Shown: positions 19,360 through 28,826 of the stretch, piece by piece
How the letters are laid out: every line of letters begins with the position of its first letter
Numbering within the stretch: position 1 is the first letter of the stretch
Assembly: GCF_002093745.1 (NCBI RefSeq)
Contig: NZ_MTSB01000014.1
Coordinates: 62,001-126,000 of the forward strand
Length of the DNA stretch: 64,000 nt
Direction: 5' to 3'
DNA from: Pseudomonas graminis
GTDB lineage: Bacteria > Pseudomonadota > Gammaproteobacteria > Pseudomonadales > Pseudomonadaceae
Position numbers and translations under genes: made by a program
Notes under the pieces: generated by a model
Seen by the model: only the letters and a program-made list of their open reading frames with translations
Told to the model about the DNA's origin: nothing
Databases searched by the model: none

Positions 19360-20704
19360 GACGTACTTCCAGCTTGCGGATCAACAAAGACGCTTTGGCC
19401 AGTTCTATGTGTCCAGAAGGCAAGTCATTGGCCAGCTTTGTGTAAAGAGAGCGAACCGCCTCCAGATCACCGACCATCAGCAGCTCTTGGAGTCTGTCCA
19501 AGCGTTTCTGAACATCAACATTCCGAATATCGGTGTCCATTACACTCAATAGGACTTGATTGGCATCAAGACCATAAAGACTGTCTTGCTCGAGTAGCGC
19601 TCCGTCATTCATGACATACACCAGCACATCCTTGCTATCGCTGATGACCAATGGCGAATGCGTGGTCAGGAGGAACTGACAATTGGGGAACGTCGTAGTG
19701 AGCTGAGCGATCAGACTGCGTTGCCATTTGGGATGCAGGTGCAGATCAACTTCATCGATCAGCACGATGCCATTGCCGCGCAAAGGATTTTCAAGGGCCG
19801 GGTTCATCATGGCGAGGCGTCTGGCAATGTCACCGACGAGCGCCATCATGGATTTTTCACCCTGTGACAGCTGCGATACGTTCAGCGTCTTGCCATCTTT
19901 ATCGATAGCCATGTGCAGGCGCGGCTTGCGCTTGACACGCAGTTTTGTGAAGCCAGGCATAAACGCCTCAACTGCAGTTCTGACCGCAGTTAGCTGACGG
20001 TCACGCGACGAGGCATGCTCCCTGGTCAGTATTTTCCAGAGCTCTGTATCAACCAAGATCTTATGAGACAGTTCGTTAAGCAATTCGGTCGAAATGCCCG
20101 TTTCATTCTCGCTGTCTTCGCGCTCCCTGAACCACTCAAAAAATCGCCGAAAATCCACGCCACGGCCCAACGCGTTGTCGTAGCCATCCAGTTGATCAAA
20201 GGTGTGTCTGGCATGGACTTTAAGCGGTATCTCAAGCACTGAGCGCTCAACTGGATAGAACGCCAGAAGAGGAAGAGACGAATCACTCTTTTCAGTCAAC
20301 TGTGACCGATAGCCATCCGCGAGCTTGGTGAGTTCGCCTAAAACTGTCGATGAGGTAGCATTCCGACCTTTCCGGGTAGCGGTTATTCCCCATTCAGATT
20401 CAAGTGGATTGACCTCGGAATCCGAAATCAGCACATCCTCTACCCGAATGGTAATTGAGGACGAGGCAGCACCGTTCTGAACCATACCTTCATCAATCCG
20501 ACTGCCGACACCTTTCGGCGTTCTAACCCTGGCCACCAGCCAACTCAATGACGTAGCAACAGACTTGAGCAGCGTGGTCTTCCCCGCCCCATTGTTCCCG
20601 ACCAGCACCGTCACCTTCGACGCGTGCTTTTCGGTAGGTGCCAGAGCCACTTCCAGATCCCTGAAACGCCCCACGTTGATGAGCCTGAAGCTTTTGATTT
20701 CCAT
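19346..20704 (-). CDS. ptuA: Septu system AAA/ABC-type ATPase PtuA
   Basis: A 452-residue SMC/RecF-like ATPase. Walker A is GNNGAGKTT (36-44), the ABC signature is LSQGEKS (279-285), Walker B is IVLIDEVD (313-320) and the H-loop is LLTTHSPL (His349). Length, motif spacing and the coupled downstream HNH gene identify PtuA of a Septu anti-phage system. It is transcribed away from the MFS gene. The pair sits between an RND operon and an MFS gene, both of which look like core genes, so it is probably an inserted defence cassette; no integrase or repeat is visible at its borders. Confidence 0.88.
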   Translation of the reverse strand: MEIKSFRLINVGRFRDLEVALAPTEKHASKVTVLVGNNGAGKTTLLKSVATSLSWLVARVRTPKGVGSRIDEGMVQNGAASSSITIRVEDVLISDSEVNPLESEWGITATRKGRNATSSTVLGELTKLADGYRSQLTEKSDSSLPLLAFYPVERSVLEIPLKVHARHTFDQLDGYDNALGRGVDFRRFFEWFREREDSENETGISTELLNELSHKILVDTELWKILTREHASSRDRQLTAVRTAVEAFMPGFTKLRVKRKPRLHMAIDKDGKTLNVSQLSQGEKSMMALVGDIARRLAMMNPALENPLRGNGIVLIDEVDLHLHPKWQRSLIAQLTTTFPNCQFLLTTHSPLVISDSKDVLVYVMNDGALLEQDSLYGLDANQVLLSVMDTDIRNVDVQKRLDRLQELLMVGDLEAVRSLYTKLANDLPSGHIELAKASLLIRKLEVRRAKD

Positions 20705-20951
20705 GAAGGTCCCTGAAGGGATTGATCCAGAACAGAATGACGGTCGGCATTATGGCATTCCTGCGCGCCCCGTGAAGACTTCCCTGAGCAACAGCCCATT
20801 TCCATCCATCACTCACAGAAATATCCTGTATCAACTCGCCGTGCCTACTTAAACCCTGACAAAACCGTTAGCCTGCTCGCCATCAATCAAAACCTCCGCC
20901 TGTTACAGACGCTTCAGACGCCTGACAGGCTTGCGCCCAAGCGAGATGTTC

Positions 20952-22151
20952 ATGTCCAACCCATCCCGAACCCCGCATAACGCCGTGACCATGACGCCCG
21001 GTCTGGTGATGCTGTTCGCATTCTGCTGCGGCGCGATTGTCGCCAATATCTACTATGCCCAGCCGATCATCGAGCTTATTGCCCCGGACATCGGGCTGTC
21101 GAGCACCGCGGCCAGCCTGATCGTTTCGCTGACGCAGATCGGTTATGCGTTGGGCTTGTTCTTTCTGGTGCCGCTGGGTGATTTGCTGGAGAACCGCCGG
21201 TTGATGCTGATCACCACCGTGGTGGCGGTGCTCAGTCTGCTGGGCGCTGCATTTGCCGAGCAGCCGAATCTGTTTTTGCTGGTGTCGTTGCTGGTGGGCT
21301 TCAGCTCGGTGTCGGTGCAGATGCTGATTCCGCTGGCGGCGCACCTGGCACCGGAAGAGTCCCGTGGCAGAGTGGTGGGCGGGATCATGGGCGGGTTGCT
21401 GTTGGGGATTCTGCTCGCGCGGCCCATCGCCAGTCTGGTGGCGGACCACTTCGGCTGGCGTGCGGTATTCGGCTCCGCTGCCGTGGTGATGATCGGCATC
21501 AGCGTGGTGCTGGCGACGACCATGCCGAAACGTGTTCCGGATCATCGCGCCTCTTACGGCCAGTTGCTGTTCTCGCTCTGGACCCTGCTGCGCACCCAGC
21601 CCGTGCTGCGCCAGCGTGCCTTTTATCAGGCCTGCATGTTCGCAACGTTCAGCCTGTTCTGGACGGCTGTCCCCCTGGAGCTGTCACGCAACCACGGACT
21701 GTCGCAAACCCAGATCGCCCTTTTTGCCCTGATCGGCGCAATTGGTGCAATCGCGGCGCCCATCAGCGGTCGTCTGGCAGACGCTGGTCACACCCGGTCA
21801 GCGTCACTGGGCGCTTTACTGCTCGGCGCGCTGAGCTTTCTTCCAGGCCTCGTTCACCCTGTGTACAGCGTGATCGGCCTGGCAATCACGGGGGTCATTC
21901 TGGATTTCTGCGTACAGACCAGCATGGTGCTGGGCCAGCGCACCGTTTACGCACTGGATGCCGCGAGCCGCAGCCGGCTTAACGCGTTGTACATGACCAG
22001 CATTTTCATTGGCGGTGCCATTGGCTCTGCGGTGGCCAGCCCGTTGTTTGATCATGGCGGCTGGACCTGGGTGCTGATCGCAGGCACGGCATTGCCGCTG
22101 ATCGCCTTGCTGGCGTTGCTCAAAGACCGGGCCGGTCAGCGCAAAAGCTGA
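20952..22151 (+). CDS. MFS transporter (drug/metabolite exporter type)
   Basis: A 399-residue major facilitator with twelve predicted membrane segments. The segment with the motif GYALGLFFLVPLGDLLENRR (about residues 66-85) holds the loop 2-3 signature, and GFSSVSVQMLIPLAAHLAPE follows. It belongs to the DHA-type efflux group. I prefer the ATG at 20952 (AAGCGAG six bases before) to an ATG two codons earlier. It is divergent from ptuA. Substrate unknown. Confidence 0.85.
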   Translation: MSNPSRTPHNAVTMTPGLVMLFAFCCGAIVANIYYAQPIIELIAPDIGLSSTAASLIVSLTQIGYALGLFFLVPLGDLLENRRLMLITTVVAVLSLLGAAFAEQPNLFLLVSLLVGFSSVSVQMLIPLAAHLAPEESRGRVVGGIMGGLLLGILLARPIASLVADHFGWRAVFGSAAVVMIGISVVLATTMPKRVPDHRASYGQLLFSLWTLLRTQPVLRQRAFYQACMFATFSLFWTAVPLELSRNHGLSQTQIALFALIGAIGAIAAPISGRLADAGHTRSASLGALLLGALSFLPGLVHPVYSVIGLAITGVILDFCVQTSMVLGQRTVYALDAASRSRLNALYMTSIFIGGAIGSAVASPLFDHGGWTWVLIAGTALPLIALLALLKDRAGQRKS

Positions 22152-22184
22152 TCGCTTCTGAACCTGCGCACACCCGTTCGATGG

Positions 22185-22904
22185 CTAGCGGGCTGACTGC
22201 TGCAACCAGTTTGCCAGGTCCACCACTTCAGCTTCGCTGATGCTGTGACCCAGCCCTTCATACGCGTGAAACTCCGGCTTGAGGCCGAGCGACTTCAACG
22301 TAGCGTCGGCTTGCGGACCGCTGGCGAACGCCACCTGGCGGTCCTGTACGCCATGACCGATGAAGACCTTCAGTGCCTTCAGCTCGTCGGTCGGTTTGAT
22401 CTCGGCTTTCACCACCGGCAACAAGCGGCCGCTCAGTGCCGCAATCCCGCCAACGCGTGTCGGCTGACGCAGGGCGACTTCGTAGCTCATCATTGCGCCT
22501 TGGCTGAACCCGACCAGGAACACCTTGTCTGGCTGCGTGTGGAATTTTTCAGTGGCCTGGGTGATAAACGCCGTCAACTGCTTGCCGCTGCTTTTCAGGT
22601 CTTCGGTGACACCATCGTAATCCGGCACACCCGGCTTCTGGGCGAACCATTTGTAGCTGTCAGGCTGCAGCGCCACCGGGGCCTGAACCGACAGGTAATT
22701 GTAATCGGCTGGAAGGTGTTCCTTGAGTCCGAACAGGTCAGCCGCATTGCTGCCGTATCCGTGGATGAAGATCACCAGCGGTCGGTCAGGTTTTTCGACG
22801 TTGACTTGCGCCAGGTAATCCAGCGGCAGATCGGTGTGCAAGGTGTCCTGCGCCTGCGCCATTCCGGCGACGGTAAACAACAAGGCAGCGAAAAATTTCA
22901 GCAT
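22185..22904 (-). CDS. Secreted alpha/beta hydrolase (phospholipase/carboxylesterase type)
   Basis: A 239-residue serine hydrolase with a signal peptide (MLKFFAALLFTVAGMAQA). The oxyanion motif is IFIHGYGSNAAD, the nucleophile elbow GFSQGAMMS, and the acid and base lie in GVQDRQV and GLGHSISE. This is the carboxylesterase/YpfH-like family (PF02230), but with export to the periplasm, which is less usual for it. The start at 22904 is set by the signal peptide. Substrate unknown. Confidence 0.85.
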   Translation of the reverse strand: MLKFFAALLFTVAGMAQAQDTLHTDLPLDYLAQVNVEKPDRPLVIFIHGYGSNAADLFGLKEHLPADYNYLSVQAPVALQPDSYKWFAQKPGVPDYDGVTEDLKSSGKQLTAFITQATEKFHTQPDKVFLVGFSQGAMMSYEVALRQPTRVGGIAALSGRLLPVVKAEIKPTDELKALKVFIGHGVQDRQVAFASGPQADATLKSLGLKPEFHAYEGLGHSISEAEVVDLANWLQQSAR

Positions 22905-22967
22905 CTGTTCATGACCTCTGTTTGACGCTGCCGGATGGGCAGCGTCGTGAGCGGAAACCGGCACGCC

Positions 22968-25283
22968 TCAGTTCTGCATGCTGGTTCGCGAAACCTCGGG
23001 CTTGAGCAATTGCATCTGTTGACGGTAATCATCCGTCACCTGACGCGCCTGACTGCTGCTGGTGATGACTCGCGGCGTGATCAGCACGATCAGTTCGGTG
23101 CGGTCCTTGGACTTGCTGGTACTGCCGAACAGCCATTTCAGGCCGGGGATGCGCCCAAGATAAGGTACGGCACTGACCGACTCGGCGTTGTCCTGCTTGA
23201 TCAGGCCGCCCAGCAGTACAGTCTGCCCGCTTTGCGCAGCCACTTGCGTCGCCACAGAACGGGTGGAGATCCGTGGGTTGCCATTGGTGTCGGTGAGCCC
23301 GTTATCCGCGTCACTCACCTGCTGCTGAATGTCCATGTACACCAGACCGCCCGGATTGATGCGGGGTACCACGTCGAGAATCACACCGGTCTGCACGTAT
23401 TCGACGCTGCTCAGCGTCGTCGCGGAAGCGTTGGTGTTGACCGTGGTCTGGCTGATCGGAATGTTGTCGCCGACCTGAATCTGCGCCTGCTGGTTGTTCA
23501 TCACCACCAGCGACGGCGCTGACAGCACTTGCGTGCGGCCATTGGTCTCCAGCGCACGCAACGCGACCTGCAGGTTATTGCTGACAAAGGAGTAGAAAAA
23601 CGAGTCCGTGGAAACCAGTGCTGCACCGCCCGCGCCCAGCGCGCCCTGACTGCCTGCGGTGTTGGTGACGTTACCGGTCGTTCCCGCGTTCCCCGCCAGC
23701 CGCCCCAGGTACCACTGCACGCCCATGTCCAGTTCGCCGGTCAGTTTGACTTCCAGAATCCGCGTTTCGATCTGCACTTGCAGTGGCGGGTTGTCGAGGC
23801 GCTTGATCGCCGATTCGATCTCCTTCCACTGCGCCGGACGCGTGCGGACCAGCAACTGGTTGCTGCTCTTCTGCGCGGTAATACGGGTGCTGGCGTCCAG
23901 GGACTTGCCGTTGCCCGTCGAGCCGCTTTCGTCCTGGCTGGTCGAATCGGATTCGCTGCCGCTCTGATCCTCGCCCTCGGCTTCGCTGTCGGCATTGTTC
24001 TGGCTGTTGTTCATGCCCTGGCTGTTACCAAAGCCGCCGCCATTGCTCATGCCACCGCTGTTGCCGCCCAGGCCGTTGGAGCTGCTCATGCCGCCCGCAC
24101 CGCCGCCGGTGGAGTTGAGCGACGACAGCGTAGTGGTGCGCAACCCCGGTGCCACCTTGGCCGGCGAATCGTCCTTGATCGCACCCGTGCCATAGATCTG
24201 CCGCAGGTACTTGGCGAGGTCAGTGGCTTTCATGTTTCGCACGTCGTACACGTACATCTGCGGTTCGTTGCCGCCGCCTTCGTCGATGGTATGAATCCAC
24301 TCGCCCACTTCACGCAGGTACTCGGGCTGCGACGAAATCGCCACCACCGAATTGGTCCGTTCAATCGGCAGAAAACGCACCATGCCTGCCAGCGGCATGC
24401 CGCTTTCCGGGCCGAACATCTTCTGCAGTTCAGGCATCAGTTCGCCGACCGAGGCACGTTGCAGTCCGAACACGCCGACCGACATACCTTTCAGCCAGTC
24501 CACATCGAAGGTGTCGATGGTGTCCTGATAGTTGGCCAGTTCCTCAGGCGTGCCCGCCAGGCTGAGCACGTTGCGCGCCGGATCGACCAGCAGGAAAGCG
24601 TTTTCCCGGGCGAACGGCTTGAGCAGTTTCTGCATTTCGGTGGCCGAGATGTAACGCAGCGGGAACAACCGCGCCGACATGCCTGCCGAGGGTTGCGCCA
24701 CACGCATTTCCGGCACCAGTTTGCCGGCAACGGCCTGATTCGATGGCAGGATTACATAGCGATTGCCCTGCTTGATCATCGCGTTGTCAGTCCAGGACAG
24801 CAGTGTTTCGAGAATCGACAGCGCCTGCTGCTTGTTGACCGGCTTGGACGTCGAGAAGCTCACGTCACCCTTCACGCCTTGGGCGATGCTGTAATTCTCG
24901 TGCAGCAGATCACCCATGATGCTGTTGATAACGGCCTGAATCGGCTGATTGGTGAAATTGAAGACAATGTCGCCGGTCTCCCCCGGACGCGCTGCCGGGG
25001 CCGCCGCGGGCTGGCGTATGAAGCGCTGATTGCCCTTGATGATCTGGCGTTGCGGCGATGCCGTCGGCTGCTGAGAAGGTGGCTCGACAGGCGGCCGCTC
25101 GCTGCGCGGGTCTACCGGCGGGCGTTGTGAACCGGTTCCCTGGAGCGCTTCCTGCAGCATGCCATTGTCGGGGTCGAGTGTGTCTGACTGTGACGCGCAG
25201 CCGCCAAGGGCGACGGCGGTGGCCAGGCAAAGCAAGGGTGTGCGCAAGGTAGCGATGGCAGGAACTCCAGAAAAGGTACCCAT
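22968..25283 (-). CDS. gspD: Type II secretion system secretin GspD
   Basis: A 771-residue outer-membrane secretin. It has a lipoprotein-type signal (ATAVALGGC), N0 and N1-N3 domains (about residues 95-450), and the secretin core with VPYLGRIPGLKWLFGS and TELIVLITPRVI near the C-terminus. A Gly/Ser/Asn-rich then acidic low-complexity stretch of about 75 residues (about 390-465) lies within the N3 domain region. It is the last gene of the cluster; its ATG shares one base with the stop of the preceding gene (a GTG one codon earlier is possible). It forms the channel for folded exoproteins. Confidence 0.95.
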   Translation of the reverse strand: MGTFSGVPAIATLRTPLLCLATAVALGGCASQSDTLDPDNGMLQEALQGTGSQRPPVDPRSERPPVEPPSQQPTASPQRQIIKGNQRFIRQPAAAPAARPGETGDIVFNFTNQPIQAVINSIMGDLLHENYSIAQGVKGDVSFSTSKPVNKQQALSILETLLSWTDNAMIKQGNRYVILPSNQAVAGKLVPEMRVAQPSAGMSARLFPLRYISATEMQKLLKPFARENAFLLVDPARNVLSLAGTPEELANYQDTIDTFDVDWLKGMSVGVFGLQRASVGELMPELQKMFGPESGMPLAGMVRFLPIERTNSVVAISSQPEYLREVGEWIHTIDEGGGNEPQMYVYDVRNMKATDLAKYLRQIYGTGAIKDDSPAKVAPGLRTTTLSSLNSTGGGAGGMSSSNGLGGNSGGMSNGGGFGNSQGMNNSQNNADSEAEGEDQSGSESDSTSQDESGSTGNGKSLDASTRITAQKSSNQLLVRTRPAQWKEIESAIKRLDNPPLQVQIETRILEVKLTGELDMGVQWYLGRLAGNAGTTGNVTNTAGSQGALGAGGAALVSTDSFFYSFVSNNLQVALRALETNGRTQVLSAPSLVVMNNQQAQIQVGDNIPISQTTVNTNASATTLSSVEYVQTGVILDVVPRINPGGLVYMDIQQQVSDADNGLTDTNGNPRISTRSVATQVAAQSGQTVLLGGLIKQDNAESVSAVPYLGRIPGLKWLFGSTSKSKDRTELIVLITPRVITSSSQARQVTDDYRQQMQLLKPEVSRTSMQN

Positions 25284-25813
25284 CACAGGGTGGAATCGTT
25301 GGTTAAGGTAATCGGGGGTGTATTCGACGGCGGCGGCAGGCGCAGAGCCGGCAGACGCAGGACTTGCGTACGCTCATCGAGTTTGAACGTGGCTTGCGTG
25401 GGCTCCAGGCGATCCAGTGTCCAGCCGTTGGGCAGCCGGTCACCCTGACGGACTTTCAGCGCCGGACCGCTGGCCTGCTTGAGCAAGGCCACACGCAGCG
25501 AGCCGTCCATGATCACCCCGGTCAGGGTCAGGCCAGCCAGGCTGGACGCCTGCGCATCCGCTTTGCGGACAGCCGCGTCAGGGCTGCGATCAGGGCTGAA
25601 CAGCGGCGTCTTCCAGGTGTTGGCCAGGCTGTCCAGGGTTGCCGACGGAGCGCTGTGAATCTGGGTCTTCTGATCGATCAGGTTGCGCGGTGCCTGCTCC
25701 GGCAGCCAGTCCGGTGAATGCGCAGCGCCGCTGAAAATCAGCGCGATCAGCGCAGCCAGTACAGCGGCGAAGGCCAGCAAGGCCCACTCCAGCGGGCGTA
25801 GTGAACCAATCAT
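25283..25813 (-). CDS. gspN: Type II secretion protein GspN/GspC-like
   Basis: A 176-residue inner-membrane protein with one N-terminal membrane helix (about residues 9-30). A periplasmic homology-region-like segment follows (LTLTGVIMDGSLRVALLKQ, then VRQGDRLPNGWTLDRLEP). No PDZ domain follows, so it is shorter than a classical GspC. Position between gspM and gspD is that of gspN in the Xanthomonas xps cluster. It probably links the inner-membrane platform to GspD. The start overlaps gspM by ATGA. Confidence 0.8.
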   Translation of the reverse strand: MIGSLRPLEWALLAFAAVLAALIALIFSGAAHSPDWLPEQAPRNLIDQKTQIHSAPSATLDSLANTWKTPLFSPDRSPDAAVRKADAQASSLAGLTLTGVIMDGSLRVALLKQASGPALKVRQGDRLPNGWTLDRLEPTQATFKLDERTQVLRLPALRLPPPSNTPPITLTNDSTL

Positions 25814-26421
25814 TGCTCGCCCTCTCCGACACTGGCCGGTTGCAGGTAGCCACGCACCAACAGGTGAACAACCAGTTTGCCGGCCCCACCGCTGGCGGGC
25901 GCATTGGCGTCTCGGCGCATACTCATCTCATCAATGAACAGAAACGGACGCTGGTATTCCAGCGCATGCAGAATGGCAGTCAGCGGCTCGATGGCGCAGT
26001 TCAGGGTCAGGCTGACCTTGACTTGCCGATACGGCTCGGCGCTGTCCTGTTCCGGGGTGATCGGCATACGCTGGGTCAGCTCGCAGCCTCCGCCGGTGCT
26101 GGCCTGGCTGCTGATCAGATCAGCGATGCGCTGCATCAGGTCCGCCGCCACCGCGCTGGGATCTTCCCCGGGCAGCAGGCTGGTGCTGCTGGCCGGATCG
26201 CGGCGCGCCTGTTCGAGTTGCTCACGCAATGAATCGCCCTGCTGCAAAAGCCCGGCGTAACGCTGCTGCTGTTCACGCAATTGCTCGGTCTGCTCGCCGA
26301 TGTCACGCAACGGTCCGGCGAACCAACTGTCGATCAACAGCCAGTAAGCCAGGCAAAGTACCAGCGCCAGAATAATCAGGGCTGCGCCCCGCCGCTCACG
26401 GCTTGTCAGTGGACGGCGCAT
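25810..26421 (-). CDS. gspM: Type II secretion protein GspM
   Basis: A 203-residue bitopic inner-membrane protein: membrane helix at about residues 14-32, then a coiled coil (LREQQQRYAGLLQQGDSLRE) and a small periplasmic ferredoxin-like domain. It partners GspL in the assembly platform. I chose ATG 26421, preceded by AGGAGAA, over one 39 bases upstream; the gene then overlaps the end of gspL by 26 bases. Confidence 0.82.
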   Translation of the reverse strand: MRRPLTSRERRGAALIILALVLCLAYWLLIDSWFAGPLRDIGEQTEQLREQQQRYAGLLQQGDSLREQLEQARRDPASSTSLLPGEDPSAVAADLMQRIADLISSQASTGGGCELTQRMPITPEQDSAEPYRQVKVSLTLNCAIEPLTAILHALEYQRPFLFIDEMSMRRDANAPASGGAGKLVVHLLVRGYLQPASVGEGEQ

Positions 26422-27466
26422 CGGCGTTCTCCTGATGCTGGTTCTGGTGCAAATGCGCACGCAGGGAATACTGATCCTTGCCGGTCTTGGTGTCGGGCTG
26501 AATCACCCCCTGAAACTGTGCATTGTCCAGACTGTGGCAGTCTTTGACGCGCGCAATCAGCGCACTGGCCTTGCCACTCTGCCCCGAAAACGCCACATCG
26601 GCGCTGTCGCTGATTTCCAGGTGTTCGATCCAGGTGTCCGAAGGCAGGCAGGCGGTCAGTTCGCTGAGCAATGCCGAGAGCGGCGGTTGCGCCGCCTTGC
26701 GCCGCAACAGGTAATTGGCCGCGCCAAGGGTATTGGTCAGTTGCTGGCGCAGTTGTTGAATCTCGCCGACCTGGGCTTTCTGCGCCTTGACGCTGGCCTG
26801 CATATCGTCGAGCAGGCTTTGACGATCATTCAGCCACAGCAGCATGGCGCTCAACAGCAGAGCGGCACACAGCCAGGCCAGCCAGCGTTGCAGGCGATGC
26901 CCGGTGCGCGATTGTTGCGGGCGCAACGGCATCGGCAGCAGATCGACACCCATTCGCTGACCGTCAGACGCGACGTCGACGGCATCGGGACGCAGACCGC
27001 GCTCGGCACACTCGCTGAGTATCGCATCCAGTCGCTCGCGCAATATGGCCACCAGCGTGACCTGCACAAAGCTGGCGTTGCGGCTGTCCTGGCGTGCCAC
27101 GAAGTACAGTTGGCCGGCGTCGAAGGGCGTGAAGCGGTCCAGCTCGTAACCGACGACCGTGGACAGATTGCGCGCTGCGGCCGCCGGCAGTTGCAAGGTC
27201 TGCACCAGCACGGCTGACGCGGGCAGCAGCAGAACCCGCCGCACGTGGGCCGATGCGACGGGCAGCGGCTCGACCAACGGCCAGACGTGCGTCTGCTCGA
27301 CGGTTTCGCGACCCAGCCAGCGGCGTACACGCAACGGCAGACAGGCGCGCAGTTCCGCGACCCACCATTGCCATGCCTGTTGCGCCGGGCTGCCACGCCA
27401 CTGCCGGGCAACCTGCTCGCGTAACGCGTACACAGGTGCCAGACGTGCAGAAACTGATGAATTCAT
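26396..27466 (-). CDS. gspL: Type II secretion protein GspL
   Basis: A 356-residue protein with a cytoplasmic actin-like domain (residues 1 to about 220), a single membrane helix near residues 232-250, a coiled coil and a periplasmic domain. It ties the ATPase GspE to the platform. The ATG at 27466 makes an ATGA overlap with gspK; an in-frame start three codons upstream is less likely. Confidence 0.85.
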   Translation of the reverse strand: MNSSVSARLAPVYALREQVARQWRGSPAQQAWQWWVAELRACLPLRVRRWLGRETVEQTHVWPLVEPLPVASAHVRRVLLLPASAVLVQTLQLPAAAARNLSTVVGYELDRFTPFDAGQLYFVARQDSRNASFVQVTLVAILRERLDAILSECAERGLRPDAVDVASDGQRMGVDLLPMPLRPQQSRTGHRLQRWLAWLCAALLLSAMLLWLNDRQSLLDDMQASVKAQKAQVGEIQQLRQQLTNTLGAANYLLRRKAAQPPLSALLSELTACLPSDTWIEHLEISDSADVAFSGQSGKASALIARVKDCHSLDNAQFQGVIQPDTKTGKDQYSLRAHLHQNQHQENADAPSTDKP

Positions 27467-28197
27467 TCTTGCCAACGCAATACCCTGTAGGGCTGTGCGC
27501 TTCCCTCCGATGGGCTCAATAAAACAGTGGTTTGTAACAAGGCAGTCACTCCGCCCGGTCGTTCTGCGCGTGTATCAATGGCCAGCACCTCGCCAGGATC
27601 GGCCCCTGCCGCGCTCTGGTTCGGCAAGTTCAAGGCCCGACGCAGCAGCGCCGAAGCGAATGCCGGATCAGGCCGGTCCAGCCCGCTCCACAATGTAATT
27701 TCCGGCAACAGCCGGGCATACAGTGCCTGACTCATGCCGGGCAACTGACGCACTTCCTCGACCACTCGCAACGGCGACTGACCGCCATTGCGCTGGGTTT
27801 CCAGCACCTGGGCAATACCGCTGGCCTGATTCCTGGCGGCGCCGCAAGCCTGCAGCAACCGGGATATATCGGCGACCGGCGCGCTGTTGAGGTCCAGCTT
27901 GCCGCGCTCGCTCCTGATACTCACAACCAGTTGCGTGTCATCCATACGCAACGACACCAGGCGCCCATCGGCAATCCAGCGTTTGCGCTGCGCAGGATCC
28001 AGCAAGCCCTGCACAGCCATATTCATGCCAGCCTCAGCGGCCATCAGCGCCTGCGTATTCTGCCGCAACCAGAGTGCCTGCCGGCTTTCCAGTTGCACCC
28101 ACCCGGCCAGCCCGCCCAGTAACAGGCTGAGCAGCGCGAGCACCCAAAGCACCACCAGCAGCGCAACGCCACGTTGGTGTCGAGATGAATCGATCAT
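27463..28197 (-). CDS. gspK: Type II secretion minor pseudopilin GspK
   Basis: A 244-residue minor pseudopilin. The prepilin-type N-terminus RGVALLVVLWVLALLSLLL lacks the Glu at +5, as is normal for GspK. The large alpha domain includes LDLNSAPVADISRLL. It caps the pseudopilus with GspI and GspJ. The true start is the ATG at 28197, which overlaps the gspJ stop as ATGA; the open frame upstream is inside gspJ. Confidence 0.9.
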   Translation of the reverse strand: MIDSSRHQRGVALLVVLWVLALLSLLLGGLAGWVQLESRQALWLRQNTQALMAAEAGMNMAVQGLLDPAQRKRWIADGRLVSLRMDDTQLVVSIRSERGKLDLNSAPVADISRLLQACGAARNQASGIAQVLETQRNGGQSPLRVVEEVRQLPGMSQALYARLLPEITLWSGLDRPDPAFASALLRRALNLPNQSAAGADPGEVLAIDTRAERPGGVTALLQTTVLLSPSEGSAQPYRVLRWQE

Positions 28198-28826
28198 TCG
28201 CCGCTCGCTCCACCGGACAAATCCAGACGCAAGGCCACCACCTCGGGGACCCACTTGACCGTCCCCTTGGTCTGCATGTCGATCCGTACCGCGCCCGGCA
28301 AACGATTCGGCCAGGGCCATTGGGGCAGCCAGCCTGTCGGCTTGCCCTTCGGGTTCAGCCCCCGATAACTGAACGTCAGTGACTCGACGTTTTGCAGCAA
28401 CACTTGAGGCTCGCCCCACGGCTTCAGTGAAATGCCGTTTGCGCCGGACTGAACCTGAGCAAAAGACACCTGCAAGGCTCGGTGACCTTCCGGCCCTTTG
28501 AGTTCGAGGCTGTGAACCTGAATGCCCCCGCCCAGCTCGCCAGGCAACGTGGCGACAAACCGCAACTGCTGCGCCGCCCCTTCGAAAAAACCGCTGTTGA
28601 CGTCGTCTTCTGCTGACGTGTCCAGCGGCAGTGCCTGACTGATCGAGCTGCGCAAAAATGCCTGCGCGGCGCGGGTCTCATCCAGGTTGACCGTGTAACG
28701 CTCAGCCTTGAGCACCGCGCGATTGGCGCCCAGCAACGCCCCGGCCACCAGCACCAGCAGCACACCCAGCAGGCTGATCACCAGCAGCACTTCCAGCAAC
28801 GTGAAACCCCGCTGAGCACGCCTCAT
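28194..28826 (-). CDS. gspJ: Type II secretion minor pseudopilin GspJ
   Basis: A 210-residue minor pseudopilin. The class III signal and cleavage site are visible at RRAQRG|FTLLEVLLVISLLG, with Glu at +5. It forms the pseudopilus tip with GspI and GspK. Start overlaps the gspI stop by ATGA. Confidence 0.9.
   Translation of the reverse strand: MRRAQRGFTLLEVLLVISLLGVLLVLVAGALLGANRAVLKAERYTVNLDETRAAQAFLRSSISQALPLDTSAEDDVNSGFFEGAAQQLRFVATLPGELGGGIQVHSLELKGPEGHRALQVSFAQVQSGANGISLKPWGEPQVLLQNVESLTFSYRGLNPKGKPTGWLPQWPWPNRLPGAVRIDMQTKGTVKWVPEVVALRLDLSGGASGE

Noticed and set aside
18709..20704. Retron Ec78-type defence system
   Set aside because: The ATPase and HNH proteins fit, but there is no reverse transcriptase or ncRNA next to them, so plain Septu is the better call.
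23529..25130. A 533-codon open frame antisense to gspD
   Set aside because: Its composition (Arg/His/Val/Gln-rich) is typical of shadow frames, and it has no ribosome site or family signature.
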